This document shows positions 41,201 through 53,284 of a DNA stretch of 64,000 nt, in pieces. The position numbers and the translations under genes were made by a program. Numbering within the stretch: the first letter of the stretch is position 1; each line of letters starts with the position of its first letter. Source of the DNA: Sphaerosporella brunnea (lineage: Eukaryota > Ascomycota > Pezizomycetes > Pezizales > Pyronemataceae); assembly GCA_008704415.1 (NCBI GenBank), contig VXIS01000049.1, forward strand, positions 1 through 64,000. The letters run 5' to 3'. The notes below the pieces were generated by a model, which saw nothing but the letters and a program-made list of their open reading frames with translations, was not told the origin of the DNA and did not search any database.

Positions 41201-43570
41201 CGTGAAGGCGTAATTCCGGTGGGTCCTGGGTTTGGCAGCGAACAAGCAATGACGGATACGTGCGGCAGCAACAGCGAACCAGGTTGACAAGCCCGTCCGA
41301 TAGGTGCTTTCAGAGAGGCCCAGAAGTTGGGGAGTCATGTAACATGGACGCATAATACTGGGCGGAGGATAAGGATACCTGTTGAGCGATGAGAAATGTT
41401 CGCTCCCTTCCGATCACATGGTGCAAGCTGAAATTTCCCGGTGTTGACCCGGAACATCTATTCACTGATAGTGCCCGCAGGGACCGTGAATGAGGGTAAA
41501 AAGATATCTGATCGTGTCGGATTGTAACACTTTGTCGAAGCTATCAAGTCAAGCAACGTGCTTCTGCAAAGGAAAGTATGCAATCGCCTCATCAAGGAAT
41601 TCACCAGACTCAATAGCAATTCGAACGGACGTCACATTCCATTATCTGCCAGCACAGCACGGGCGTCGCAGCTATTACTGACTGCTGCATTCAGGTACGA
41701 GGCTGGCACAGGTGCCATAGTGCGCGCCAACCGATTAGGAGAGTTGATGGTGTATCAAAGTGGAAGGTCCGAGGAAGGGGAAATCAGCATGGCACGCGGC
41801 TATTCCTCGGCTAACAAACGCGGCAAGCGCCAGTGCTGAAAACTGTACGAGGCTGAGCGTCTAATAGCAAGGCTGCGCCACTGATATACAGTGCAACCCG
41901 ACAATGACCGGAATTGGCGCAAAAGAAAAACCGGCCTGTTGTTGGTTGGATAGTTCCGGCCACATAAAAATCCGCTTCTTTGGAAATGCAGGCTCGGTGC
42001 GGCACGCGTTTCTTTGCAATTCGTATGGTTTGCTCGCCTATCGGCATGGGTGGTGATATATTGCGGTCACGGAGTATATATCCCCAACCCTCCGAACTGA
42101 ATCGGCCTGTTTAAGCACATCTCTCGAGGTTTTATCCAATGAACGTCCCTCCCATGATCACCAAGTCATGCTTCTTGCCTGTGTATAGCTTTTGCCAGTC
42201 AATCGTTGCATCCACACATGACTGTTGCATTCCACCAACTTTGAACGTTTCGTAGTTTCGATATTTCTTCACGGTCAATGCTCTCCCAGGCAGCTGCCCG
42301 CAAAGGATGTTAAGGAACGTCTTCTGGGCGGCCTTACGTTGGAACTATCGCTGGTGCTAGTCTCCTTAATCGTCATGGAGGGACAAGTATGCCACTGCGT
42401 CAATGATTGCCTTATAATCGACTCCAGTCTGGTCCAACATTTCATTCTACCTGAAATCTCTCGAAAATGCGTCAAATCCACCGGGACCTGCCCGATGCCG
42501 GTTCACTGATGCTCCATCCAGGCTGCCCCACCCGCCGACGTCTCCGAGATCACGCAGTCTGGATTCAAAAACAATGACGCATTCGTCGACAGCCCACACA
42601 GGTGGCCGTCGGCACACTTAGTCAGTCCAAAGCTCTCTGGGCAAGGTGTGTTCTGTGAGAATCGTGCTTCGTTTACCCTCCGTAATGAACCCAAACTGGT
42701 ATCGTTGTCACCCCGCATTACACTTGCCCCATTAGATGGCAACGTTAGTTGCTAAGGACTAAGTACCACAGCCCAGTGGCATACAGTGGCAAACTATTGG
42801 CTCGGGTGGTTTGAAGCGGCGCAGGTACAGAATTGAATTTCCTGTCGTGTCGAGATCTGTACCGTGGTGAAGAACTCCATTTACCGCCATTAGAACAACA
42901 AGCCTAGGCCGGCCTCCGTTCCACTTCGCCCACGCAGCGGTAATGCAGTGTTTCAACTCCCCCAAAGACTGTGTTCACTGAGATTGCCAACTGCGACTGT
43001 TCTACCTACTGAATCGCTGTTTGTTCAACAGCTGGTTGGTATACGCTTCCCAGATTCTTGTTTTGGAACCGCTCCAGGTGTTGCGAATCTCAAATCGAGG
43101 GGGTAGGTGATCTCCCGCCTATGTGTACGTTATTTCAGAGCTCAAGCCGGTTCTGGATACACGCTTCATTTCTCCACAGGCAATGCAACTTTAGAAATAT
43201 CATGTTCACCCGGGAAAGCCCCGCAGCGCTATTGACACTCTCACATCCAGCGTGCGTAGTATGCAAGAAACTGTGTGGTGCAGGTTAGGTACAACCCGGA
43301 TGCCAGAATAGCCTACCTACGGAATTGCCTAGTCCGTGTCAGTGGCCAGTCAAAGCCTGCAACGCATGCAGCGATTCTGACTTCGAGCGAAAGGATAAGA
43401 GCAGAAAACCACAACATTTATGAGGCGAATCATCTGAGTGCTATGGTCCCAACAAGTACCGCGACGAGTACAATGACAGTTTGATACCCGTTGAACTGTA
43501 TCTGCTGCTGGCGTCACCTGTTGTAGCCCCCAGAACTGGATAGAACAAAATTGCGCAGTGGGTGGTATAG
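38293..43570. other. no confident gene
   Basis: Coding-like fragments appear on both strands and in several frames, for example 38692-39051, 40986-41213 and 42503-42742. None exceeds chance length or shows a motif I can trust. I see no transposon ends or tandem repeats here. It may be old decayed sequence or may hold rapidly evolving multi-exon genes. Confidence 0.35.
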
Positions 43571-44317
43571 ATGACACGGTGTGTGTGGACTGAGGACTCG
43601 CCAGTGAGTGATGTTTCACTGTTGTGGTGCTACGCCATCTGGTTGCTATATAGATTTACAAACACATATCATGAGCTAGAACGTACTCACCGGGTGGGCG
43701 GGCTGTCATATAACGCGGCGATACCGCCACGCCGCCAGGTACAAATCCGGGACCAATCGAGTGCAATGTGGTACCGCCACAATTGGTATCATATCATTAA
43801 CGGCCTCTGGGACCCCATGAATACACACGGCAACCTACTTGGATTCCTCCTCGGACATCTACTACAACAGCTTCTATGTTCAGATGCCTTGCCTGCCACA
43901 GCAAAACTAGCAATCATGGCGAAAAAAGAGAAGGCTCTGACACGTTTGACCGTGTGCATGCCCAACAATCTGGGCTGCCCTAGCCGGCTACCTCACCAAA
44001 AGCGGTGTCACCCGGCCAGGACAGTGTATCCGCATGCTCGGCCAAGCGAGGGCCGCACTGCAAGTTGCAGAGAAAGAACAAAGCTCAACCCGCCACGGCA
44101 GAACGCAGCAGCTCGGATTCAAAGCAACCATACCAAACAAAGCCTCGCGAGTCACAGACAGGCAAAATCCAGCGTAATCATGGGATCCTTTCAGGCTCTC
44201 ACAAAAGCTTACGGTCCGGGCCTTGGATCCAATGGGAATTTGAACCACGGGGTTTGTGGGTGTGCTCTCATATCTCATGCCGCAGACATGACTACCACTG
44301 GAGCGGGTTGTAAGTAA
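43571..44317 (+). CDS. unassigned 248-codon ORF
   Basis: This is one of the two longest ORFs in the 38-64 kb part. By my rough estimate an ORF this long is somewhat unexpected by chance, but not decisive. It contains RHNWYHIINGLWDPMNTHGN and a basic C-terminal third. A GTAAGT donor-like site lies at 44309. No domain is recognised. Confidence 0.25.
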   Translation: MTRCVWTEDSPVSDVSLLWCYAIWLLYRFTNTYHELERTHRVGGLSYNAAIPPRRQVQIRDQSSAMWYRHNWYHIINGLWDPMNTHGNLLGFLLGHLLQQLLCSDALPATAKLAIMAKKEKALTRLTVCMPNNLGCPSRLPHQKRCHPARTVYPHARPSEGRTASCRERTKLNPPRQNAAARIQSNHTKQSLASHRQAKSSVIMGSFQALTKAYGPGLGSNGNLNHGVCGCALISHAADMTTTGAGCK

Positions 44318-46454
44318 ATTCCCAGGTCCCACGCACCCTTGCCTGAACGGCGTGTACTGAATCCCGCTATCCCGTTGCATGCAGGTGGTGCCTTTGGTCC
44401 TTCTTCACAACCTTGATGCGGTGTGAATCAGGGGGCCGTGTGCGCAGTTGTCGTAGCATCATCCCCCCTACACCGACCGCCGCCATGATCTGGGCTCGCC
44501 CAATGTGTGTATCCGGTACTGCCGTCCACCTCGTCGAGGTGCTCATAGTTCATCCCGGGCCACTGGTAACTTCGTAACAGGGAGCATATTTTGTGCGGAG
44601 GGCAATGGCAGTTCGCAGCACATTGCGCGGTATATTGTGCAGCAATGCACATGCCCATCGTGGTGCCAGCGGGTGCACCCTTCACTCAGTAGCGGACGGT
44701 GAACCCAATTGATCAAGAATATCCAGCAATGGGACTGTATCAGTATATGAAAAACAGAGGCTGGAATGTAATGCAAATCGCCGCAGCTGCAAAAACGTAC
44801 CACGCCGACGCCGGAATTGAACTGCAATATGAGTGCAGACCTGCTGCGAAGCTTTGAACCAGCTGCTGTGCCGGTTCCACAATCGGCCCAGCCATAAATG
44901 GGAGGCACATATTCAGTCGAACTCGTATCGACACACTGACGGGACTGTCGCCACAATCCATGCCCATCTCAGATTGTCTGCTATCACAGGATGAAATGCA
45001 ATTTTGACAATAAGCTACCTTGACATTCAACCCGGACAACATGCAGAATATGCACCTACGCAGTGTAGATGCGTAAGCTATCACACACGAGTGCTTGTTG
45101 ACATCGATCCTCGACTGCAACATTGCCGTTCACGTGAAAATTGCATGCAAACATGCACGGGCGAGGTCTATAGGCATAAAGTGCCTCACAGCATTGCCTG
45201 GGTGGATGATTGTGTCGTGAAGATATCGTAGGGTCAGTTTCAGGTTGGAGCGACATCAAAACAAAGCCTCACATTTAAAAATTGATGGTCTGGGGGGTAC
45301 ATAGATGTCTTTGCGAGGTTTTACCCACGCCAGGCAACAGTAGCCGTGGATCCTTCATGTTGCGATTCGATCGCAAGGTTGGGCCGTTTATGACGCGTGA
45401 GGATTGGGACTAATCGACGGCCAGGCATGAGGCAGAGAGCGATGCCACCCAACATGTGCAGGATCTGAATCTGTATAAAGATCCTCCACTTCCACCCATT
45501 TCTAGATTGAGGGATATTCATCGTCATTATCATCAATGGTGAAGCAGCGTGCATTGCATGATTGGAATCATCCCCCACAGCATAACGCGGTTCTGCGTGA
45601 CCGGGAACGCGTCAAGGTCCGTCTCATCATTTGGCTGACTGCTGCAAGTGGATATTACACGACCGTGACTCGATGACAAGATGGCATTGATATAGTGTGC
45701 GTCATTTATTTGAACCCGGACCGTGGAACGGTAGGCGTTGCCTATTAGCAGCCTGCTCCAGTGCTGCTGTTGACCACGTGGCGAGTCATTGCGTGTGAAG
45801 ATGACGTGCAAACTCCCGCGATCCGCAGACCTCCAGGTACCTTAGTAGGCGCTGGAAGGCACCCCAACAGGCGCCTGCGCCGTTCACCGTTGCACCGGTC
45901 CCAAGGGACTCCGGTTTTAAATTGCACTCCCTGGATCAGCTCAAGATATCGCGCCGCTGTCCCCTCGGCCGACAATGTCGTTGTTGGTTTACTTTGGCTG
46001 CAATCTGAGATGCTGAGGCGAAGTGAGGATCATGACGTTGGGTGATTGCCATGACTTTCGATGAAGGCGCCGCATACTTGGACGGTACGCTCTCAGAGGC
46101 ATGCCTAGTGATGTTGGTCTAGATGTGGGCTCCTTCACTCAGAGGAGAACTGTTTACATTGTGTTGCAGTCATGGTGGCGAAGCCCCACCAAGGCATCCA
46201 GAGTACCGCCAGTCACCTACGTCTCAAACATGAGGACGTCATATACACCATAGACATACCTCGATGATGCCTTTTTAGTTCCTATGCAAGCTCAGTCAGA
46301 TCATTTATACACACCACAAGTTGCGCAGTTAGATACCCGATTGCCATCACCGGGAAAGAAAAGCTGCCAATCGTCGGCCTGTTTATGCAATTCCTGTTGT
46401 CGTCGGGGTAGAGGGTTTTGGTTTTCGTGTGTGTAAAGGCAAAACGTCCGGGAC
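44318..46454. other. no confident gene
   Basis: The minus-strand ORF 44740-45123 (127 codons) ends with a hydrophobic stretch (WYVFAAAAICITFQPLFF). Two other frames over the same bases look equally plausible, so I do not call it. Confidence 0.35.
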
Positions 46455-46655
46455 CATTGACGGCAGCATTTGCGCGGTGGACACTAAGAACGTAGGTAGA
46501 AGAGATATATTGCAAGCTACAAAGCTAAGTGCACGTTTAGGCTCCTCAAGAGGCAGACACGGGCGCTCGCTCCAAAGTCTGATCTGACTAGACCACTAGC
46601 TAACCCCAACGCACCTGTTCATACTCGGATGCCATATAGAGTGACGTACTCAACC
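46455..46655 (-). mobile_element. LTR copy B
   Basis: It shares GTGGACACTAAGAACGTAGG, GATATATTGCAAG, CAAGAGGCAGA and GTTCATACTCGGAT with the other LTR copies. An insertion of about 50 bases lies in the middle, and both ends are degenerate. Confidence 0.5.
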
Positions 46656-48604
46656 AGAGTGACGTTCTCGATATCAAAACAGGTACGGCGGTGCAAAGAT
46701 GCAATATGGCAGGGCGCCGCCAACCCGACCGGACAGGATGCCAGTGCGCCGATATGCCTAAGAGGGGTGGTAACTGGTAGATGCCCGGTGAAGCGCCATA
46801 GCCGTCGCAGATTCCTGGTCAGATGGCTGGAGTCCACCAACTGAATCGGCAATTGCCGTAGATGGTGTCATTTCGGTAGTTGCTGGGTCTCAGCGCACTT
46901 CGTGGCCTCTTGTCAGTGGATGGGTACCGCACGATCTGGTACCATCGGCATCGTCAAGTTTCGTGCTGGTCATGATCAACTTGTGGCTGACACTGGGCGG
47001 TAATCAACAGCAGAGAATGACCGCCGCGACAGCGCCATCAAAGTATGTGTCAGCATAGCGTTCCATCTACCCGCGCACCGCCGTCGTGGCTCCGTGGTGC
47101 GTACATCAAATGCGCTCAAGTTCTAACCTCATCAGGATTGACTAAGGATGCCCCAGGTCGCCTTCCACGGTGCATACGATATATTGCTTCCACATATGTT
47201 TTCTTTGACAGCGCATTCGTCCCAGGGTCACGCTGTTCTGCGGGAAGATGCACCAAGCCAGCCAGCTCTGAGATTGAGGGGTCGCTTCGGTTTGGACAGC
47301 AAATTCATTCTACGTAGCAGTAGTGGGAGTCGACACTCTGCGCATGTCATCGCAGACCCAGAATCCAGGTTACGCATGTGCGTTACCATACAGTGAGGCA
47401 TCAGGACCTGCATTCTGGTGGTACAATACATCGTCGTTGGCTTCAGGAGTGGGACGATAGTGATTGGGTGCACAAATACACCGTTACTTCTGCCAACGCT
47501 CCAAAAGGTAAAAGAAACATATCACTGCAATATGCGTGGGCGCTGCCACGAAGGCGGCGCCATGCGGAACCAGATTGACTCCAGGGTTGCTGAATCCAAA
47601 CACGAAGAATCTCATAAGGACTGAGAGGGGTTATAAAGCTGAGGCCAATAATGCGAGAAATTCAGCTTCACCCATCGTGTGATCCGAAATACCCAGAGCT
47701 GGGTTCATCCGCTGGTGTGCGGAGATTTCGGCAACGCAATTGACATGTCTGTGGTGGTGGCGCACATATATTAACAGGATATTATGCGGCGCGAAATGCC
47801 TGGCGTGCCGTCATGCATATTCACCAACCATCCGTGTCCCCGTCTGACCTGGGCATAGCGGGACAGTGACCCATAGCTTGGTCCCGTTGAGACCTCTCAG
47901 TGGGAATAGATTGCAAATTTCAGGTCGCTTTTTTTCGCAGGGCAACAGGTAGCTACGTGCGTGCTCCCACAGCGATGGCCAGATCGGTTGTTAGACAACA
48001 CTTACCTACGTGTTCGGGGTTGTTCATGAACAACCCTGCTGATAGACATTCACACATCTCCATCGTAATAAGGAAATGCCACATTCACCACTCAGTTGAT
48101 AGGGCTATGCAACATTGGTCGGTCACTTCATAGCCTCATGTCTAGCACGGCACATTCACATCTTCGGCGCTCCATCTCGCGACAAGCGACAGCAAGGATA
48201 CTTCGAGTATGGTCAGCGCAATGTACCCTTACGATTATCAGGAGGTACAAAGACGATCGAATGCCATCTCCAGCCTTAGATATCTCACCCCCTCAAGCCC
48301 CATCTCAACCCACTCCACCTTCACAACCCCACCACCACCACGGTCCCCGGACCACAACTACCCACCCCTGATCAAACTGTCAACACCCGTTCTCGCGTCT
48401 CACCTCGACCAACCTCCCCCCAGTACAACAAATTGACCAGGTCGGGGTCACAGGGAGCAGTGCATCCGGCATCGATCACGGACTCGGCCAGCGGCCGGCA
48501 GCTCCGAGTCCGTCTGACGACAAGAACGAGGTAATGCAGAGGCTGAATAAGGAAATAGGTAGACAAAGACGTGTGTATGATGGACGCTTATAAAGCGCAA
48601 AGAA
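46656..48604. other. no confident gene
   Basis: Coding-like frames at 47148-47396 (with an in-frame TGA before it reopens) and 47378-47578 compete with each other. At 48239-48580 a Pro/His-rich frame (PPSQPHHHHGPRTTTTHP) is followed by SDDKNEVMQRLNKEI in another frame, which may be the start of an element ending at 49138. Confidence 0.3.
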
Positions 48605-49138
48605 CACTCGTTAATTCCAGCGTGCAGATACCTTTTATTGAGCAGCGGGGAAGCCGCACACTCCGCGTGCAGAGGAGTTCACCTTAAAAGAGCTTTCTCT
48701 ACAAAAGAGGAATCATTTTTGGAGAGCATGTTGTAGGAAAGAAGAGTGTAGACGCCGTTGAAGACAATGATTCTGGCACCGAGGAGGATACTGAGTCACA
48801 TGCCACAGCAGGAGACGGTACACAGATTCATAGCAACCATGACGCGCCGCACGATCCAGATTCAGCAGCCAAGGCTCTTCTGGACTTCTCTGCAGGGCTG
48901 TCGGAGCTCTCAGTGTGATCTTGATCTGAATGAATATCAAACCTATGTTCCGTGCATGTCACCTCCCGTGCTAGTATCACCCAATGCCCTTGAATTTCAT
49001 GTGAAACGATCGGACGGTGCAAGCATGGCTTGAGCCCGATGTTGAGCGGCTGAAGCCCGCGAGCCAGGATTGAAAATTGGACGAGCTGACTCGAGCCTAC
49101 CGACGAGCTGGAATCTAGCTGGCTCGTGCCCATCACTA
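48605..49138 (+). mobile_element. dispersed element fragment, copy 2, with hAT end
   Basis: It matches 29585-30000: GATTCTGGCACCGAG, an acidic reading DSGTEEDTESH and the shared tail. It ends at 49138 with GGCTCGTGCCCATCACTA, one base different from the right end of the 27706 element. The left end is not found. Confidence 0.65.
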
Positions 49139-49766
49139 CAGTCGTCCGAACCTGGCAAAGCCGTTCTTTCACGTATTTACGTCTCATTTGACTAGTCAGG
49201 ACACTGAATGCCAAAGCGAAAGGCGGTCCACTTCGCTCATGTCAATGCGAAAGTGATAGGAAACTGCAATCTCCGGAAGAAGTCCACGGTCCGCGATATT
49301 GGCGAGTAAGCAGTATCGCCTCCATTCCGCGGCAAACATGAGCAGGCCACGAACATTCACTTGCCACACACGCGTTGTCCCGAGGAAAAGACTAAAAAAA
49401 GAACAGCAGAATATGAATCGACGAAAAAAAAACAAATTAGCCAGAACCGCCGGCCGGCCTCCAACTGGGGTCGCAGGCCCGGAGGGGTGGTTTTCTGGCC
49501 CAGTCGTCGGACGAGTTTCCACTCCGGTTGGGTCGATATTCCTCTTCGTGGGAAGGATGAATAGCTGAAGGGGCCGTCCGCCGAAGAAACCAGTTTGACA
49601 ATTGCGCCACGCAGATACACCGAAATGGTCCAGCATTTTCAGCAGCGAGAAGACTGCAACGGCAACGAAAACCGCAAAAGGGCCGAGCCTGTATTCACCA
49701 CTCTGTTTGCCTCGATCTTGATATCCAGGTGCCGAAGGTTCGGCAGCATAGAACTGGGGAGGAACC
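49139..49766. other. no gene seen
   Basis: Short ORFs only. The minus strand at 49196-49636 is open but composed of low-information sequence over an A-rich tract. Confidence 0.4.
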
Positions 49767-49936
49767 TGTTGAGACGTAGAGTATGACTCTCTGGTAGAGC
49801 CGAGTATGAACTAGCGATATACTAGTGCTCATTTCTGCCTCTTCAGGGAGCAGCAAGGTGCACTTAGCTCTGTACCTTGCAACATATCTCTTCACCTACG
49901 TTCTTAGTGTCCACTGCGCAAATCCTATCGTCAACA
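49767..49936 (+). mobile_element. solo LTR, copy D
   Basis: It runs from TGTTGAGACG to CGTCAACA, 170 bp, flanked by the exact 5-bp duplication GAACC (49762-49766 and 49937-49941). This is the best copy of the family and defines its ends. Confidence 0.8.
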
Positions 49937-49941
49937 GAACC

Positions 49942-51910
49942 TGTTCCGCTCCTCAAGTGTGGCGTGATGGAGGGGTCCTGGAGGTATGCCGTCACCGCGA
50001 TCTTGATCCAGGACCACGAAGCCACTGACACGGTTGTCACCCAGCCGCCCAAGACAGATACTTGTCCTCAGTTTGTTTCCAAGCTGAATATGCACGGGGA
50101 TGGGCTCCGTTTTGTACTTGTTTGCGTTCCACAAGCCGTCACAACGACGAAGACGCCAGTTCAAGCAAGCGGCAGGGTCCAATGTTGCCAGCGATGCAAG
50201 ATTTTGCGCGGTTGTGTCCACTCAACTAGGTATCGATCTGAGAAGAGTCCCCTTGGAACATGGAGCGACAGTCGTAACATAAAAAATAAATTCAGGCATA
50301 CCTCCATAGTACCCCGCGGGGACTCCAACAACCCCGACTGTCATCTCGCCATGGTTTCATCACCGCAAAGGTCGTCACATTGTGGACAGACAACACATGG
50401 AAATGAAGGGGCTGGCCAAGCATTTGAATAAAGCTACTTTTGGAGAATGTCGGGAACGTCTGTTTTTTTGCATCCATCGAGATGGTCATACAATGTTCTA
50501 ACTAACACGAACAATCCCGCAGATACCTCAATCCATCAAGTTCATCGCTATTTGCTTTGCTGCCTGCGACCTGTTGGCCCAGCCAAGCGTGTCAGCCCAC
50601 CGGGCGTTTGACAATCTCCGCTAGCATCTCAGGCATTCGCCTCCATATACTCCTGCAAGAACGCAATTGGAATCAGGCTCCTGCCCGCAGCCTGAGAGAG
50701 CTGTGTGGCGCTTTCCCCGCTCGGCTTGCAATATTGCTCAAGAATGATGCACACCGGGGCGCACGTACCTCTTTCATGGCTTTGTTGCACACTGACAGCA
50801 TTCACTTACGCTCCACTCGTGACGATCTGCCCAAAGATGGTCCAACAACAGCAAATCCTGACCGTTCTTTCCTCCCCACTATGAATGTCAAACAGGCTTC
50901 CTATCCCCTTTGTGCTCTCCGATCTGTCGCTTGGTTAGCGTCGGGCTTTGCCAATAGTTTGTCTCGCCGCAAGGATATGAGGTGCTTACGTTGCCTCTCT
51001 GATGACCGTTGTCCAGTCGCGGCGTCCTGCCCTTCATTCGAGTTCGCTATTGTCCGCACACCTGCTGTGCTTTCATCGGGGTAATAGCCAAGCCTCGTGC
51101 ACGGCTACAATCTCTGTTAAAACTCAAGCTTCCCGCGATCCTGCGCGATTTTCACACCAACCAACTGTATGCAAAGGCTGTGTCCGGTAGCTAGGGTGGA
51201 CAGGTATCATTCCACCTGTCAAAGCGACGGTAACATTGAAGGCAAGACGGCTAGTAAGCCTGCCTGTACTGGGCGGCTGTGTGAGTCCTGCGGCATCCCC
51301 CAGGGGCCACCTTTTGCCCAACGTACTGGGTTCGTTACCATCCCACACAAAGTGTTGCACGGCTGGGGCAGCGAGTAGGGTCATCGACGGAGGGACTTGG
51401 TTCGGCATGATGGTGGTAGCGGCGTCGGGTGATCAGTCGCAGTTGCTTCCAGCGGTTGCCCTATACTAATTGCTGCGGCGTTTTGCAGCACTATTCAACG
51501 ACCTTGGTGGGGGAAGTTGTGTTTATACCACCAGTTGATGGATATGGTTCAGCCTAGCCGTCCGCTGCATGTCGACATACAGGCCGGTGGTGGAAACATT
51601 GCGAGAACAGAAAATCCACCGATCCGCCGACACTTGCGCCACGAGAGCACGTTCAACAGAGGCCGCTTGGTCATTAGCGAGTGCGCGACCAATCCAGTAT
51701 GAATTCATTCAGGGTTGCAACAGTTTGACAGGCTAGCTAGGACGCCGAACTGCCCGTTGGGAGCGTTGCATGGCACAAAGCAGATGCGACTGAAATCAAA
51801 GGTTCCCCGTGAGCAGCTACTATTCAATGTGAAAATATATGCCATCACAAGATGCTGTCCGCCCACCAATAGCGCACACTTCCGAGCAGTGACACTGTGA
51901 AGCCGCGCGT
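49942..51910. other. no confident gene
   Basis: A plus-strand ORF at 49877-50431 (184 codons) starts inside the LTR. On the minus strand at 50600-51100 several good donors (GTAAGC, GTAAGT, GTACGT) and the reading PSGESATQLSQAAGRSLIP hint at a multi-exon gene that I could not assemble. Confidence 0.3.
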
Positions 51911-52345
51911 CAAATTATCGCGCAGTTCTGAATGACGATGATTCCAAACTTGCGGCCGATGTTTCCCAGCGCATCATTCTGAGGGCCTCCTTGCCGTGCA
52001 CGACTTCACCAAAAACGATGTGCCTGACGTAGAAGTTGCGTCCGCCGTTTGCCGCCGAGAGAAGATACGCCAATGAGTGCGGTGATCCTGACCGCGATGA
52101 TGCGCAGATAAGTACCATTCCCGTCGTGCCATGTGGAGGTAGGTATTGGCTCCAAGATCCTTCCGGCACGGATATCGATCGTCCAGCACGACACGTTCAC
52201 TACGCCATGAATTAAACATTGGTCTCAACATCAATCGACACTCATCAATGACTGTTCGCAGCGACTCCATGTTTTGTATGCGTCCTGGCAAAACGTCGGC
52301 ACCGGTGGAGCAACAATACATTGTTAGTTCCGCGCCTCTCGATGA
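51911..52345 (-). pseudogene. cyclophilin-type peptidyl-prolyl isomerase relic
   Basis: Cyclophilins isomerise Xaa-Pro bonds. Pieces in order on the minus strand: LPGRIQNM (the GRI near the N-terminus), a shortened middle, HGTTGMVLICA followed by SLAYLLSAA (the HTGPGxLSMA...SQFFIT region), VRHIVFGEVVHGKEAL (the KHVVFGxVxxG block), and GNIGRKFGIIVIQNCA before the stop at 51911 (the GxxSGKxxxxVxIxxCG end). Spacing from HGTTG to the end matches the family. Two frameshifts (near 52150 and 51980) and about 20 missing residues after GRI make it a pseudogene. The RHIVFGEVV block is too specific to be chance; other parts are weaker. Confidence 0.55.
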
Positions 52346-53284
52346 CCGCTTTTCAGTCACGGAATCAACAATTCATGAAGCATCGACCCCCCCAATATCA
52401 AACACCCAGATTTCGAGCGCAGATCTTTAGTATTTATCACAGTTAGATTTGCCGATGCCACAACATCACATCAGCTGGGATCGTATGTGCACCCCAGGTC
52501 CGCCGCGACCGCTGCAGTTGCTTCATTACCTGATTAACTCACATCTACTACGTCTGCCCTCTTGTGTGAGAGTTGCTGCTGCTACGGTGTCTGCGGCATC
52601 AAAAGAGCGCCATCGCAAACCACCAGATCATCCGAAATTGCCCGTCGATCCGGAGTGAAAGGAAATCCTGTTTCTGGACCAACCGTGGATCGAGAACCGA
52701 CCCGCTGCCACGCCGCCGATGACGGAAAGGTGTCAATCATGCTCTTGGAAATGCAGGCCGAGTCTGATGACGGCTCAAATCACAGGTTAACACGAGGAGT
52801 TGCGGACCCAAAAAGAACGATCTGCCCTGCTCGCAACTATCAAAGCTTCAACCTCACAGCTGATTGAAAAATGAACAACATTGCACCAAGCCAATCCGTC
52901 TCCTTTCTTGGGAAAATTCAGTCCGTGCGTTAAATCTTACGCCGAACATACCCTGGACTGTGACTGCGCCACTCTTGGTCCAAAATCTGGATCCGGGACA
53001 TCCTGGATATGCGGTTACGGAACCGGTACCTGGAACCCTGTATCGGAGCGAGGAGTATCCTCTTGAACGTCCCAGATATACTGCTCTCGTTGGTGTGGTT
53101 GCGGTCTTCAACTGCTTGAGATCTCCGCGTCCAGCACACGCGCCCTACTCGGGGTGTGCGGTCGGATATCTTTTCCTACGCCTCCTCAACTTCGTCAAAC
53201 CAGTGCTGTTATCGATGCGGCGGCTGGTGTTGCCTGATCAAGACCTTGCCCTCAAACACGCAGAGACCCCCAACCGCATAAATC
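52346..53284. other. no confident gene
   Basis: The ORF 52864-53304 reads smoothly (LVQNLDPGHPGYAVTEPVPG) but starts without ATG and has no known domain. Confidence 0.3.

Noticed and set aside
44740..45123. Possible membrane protein on the minus strand
   Set aside because: Three frames look equally protein-like and the length is within chance.
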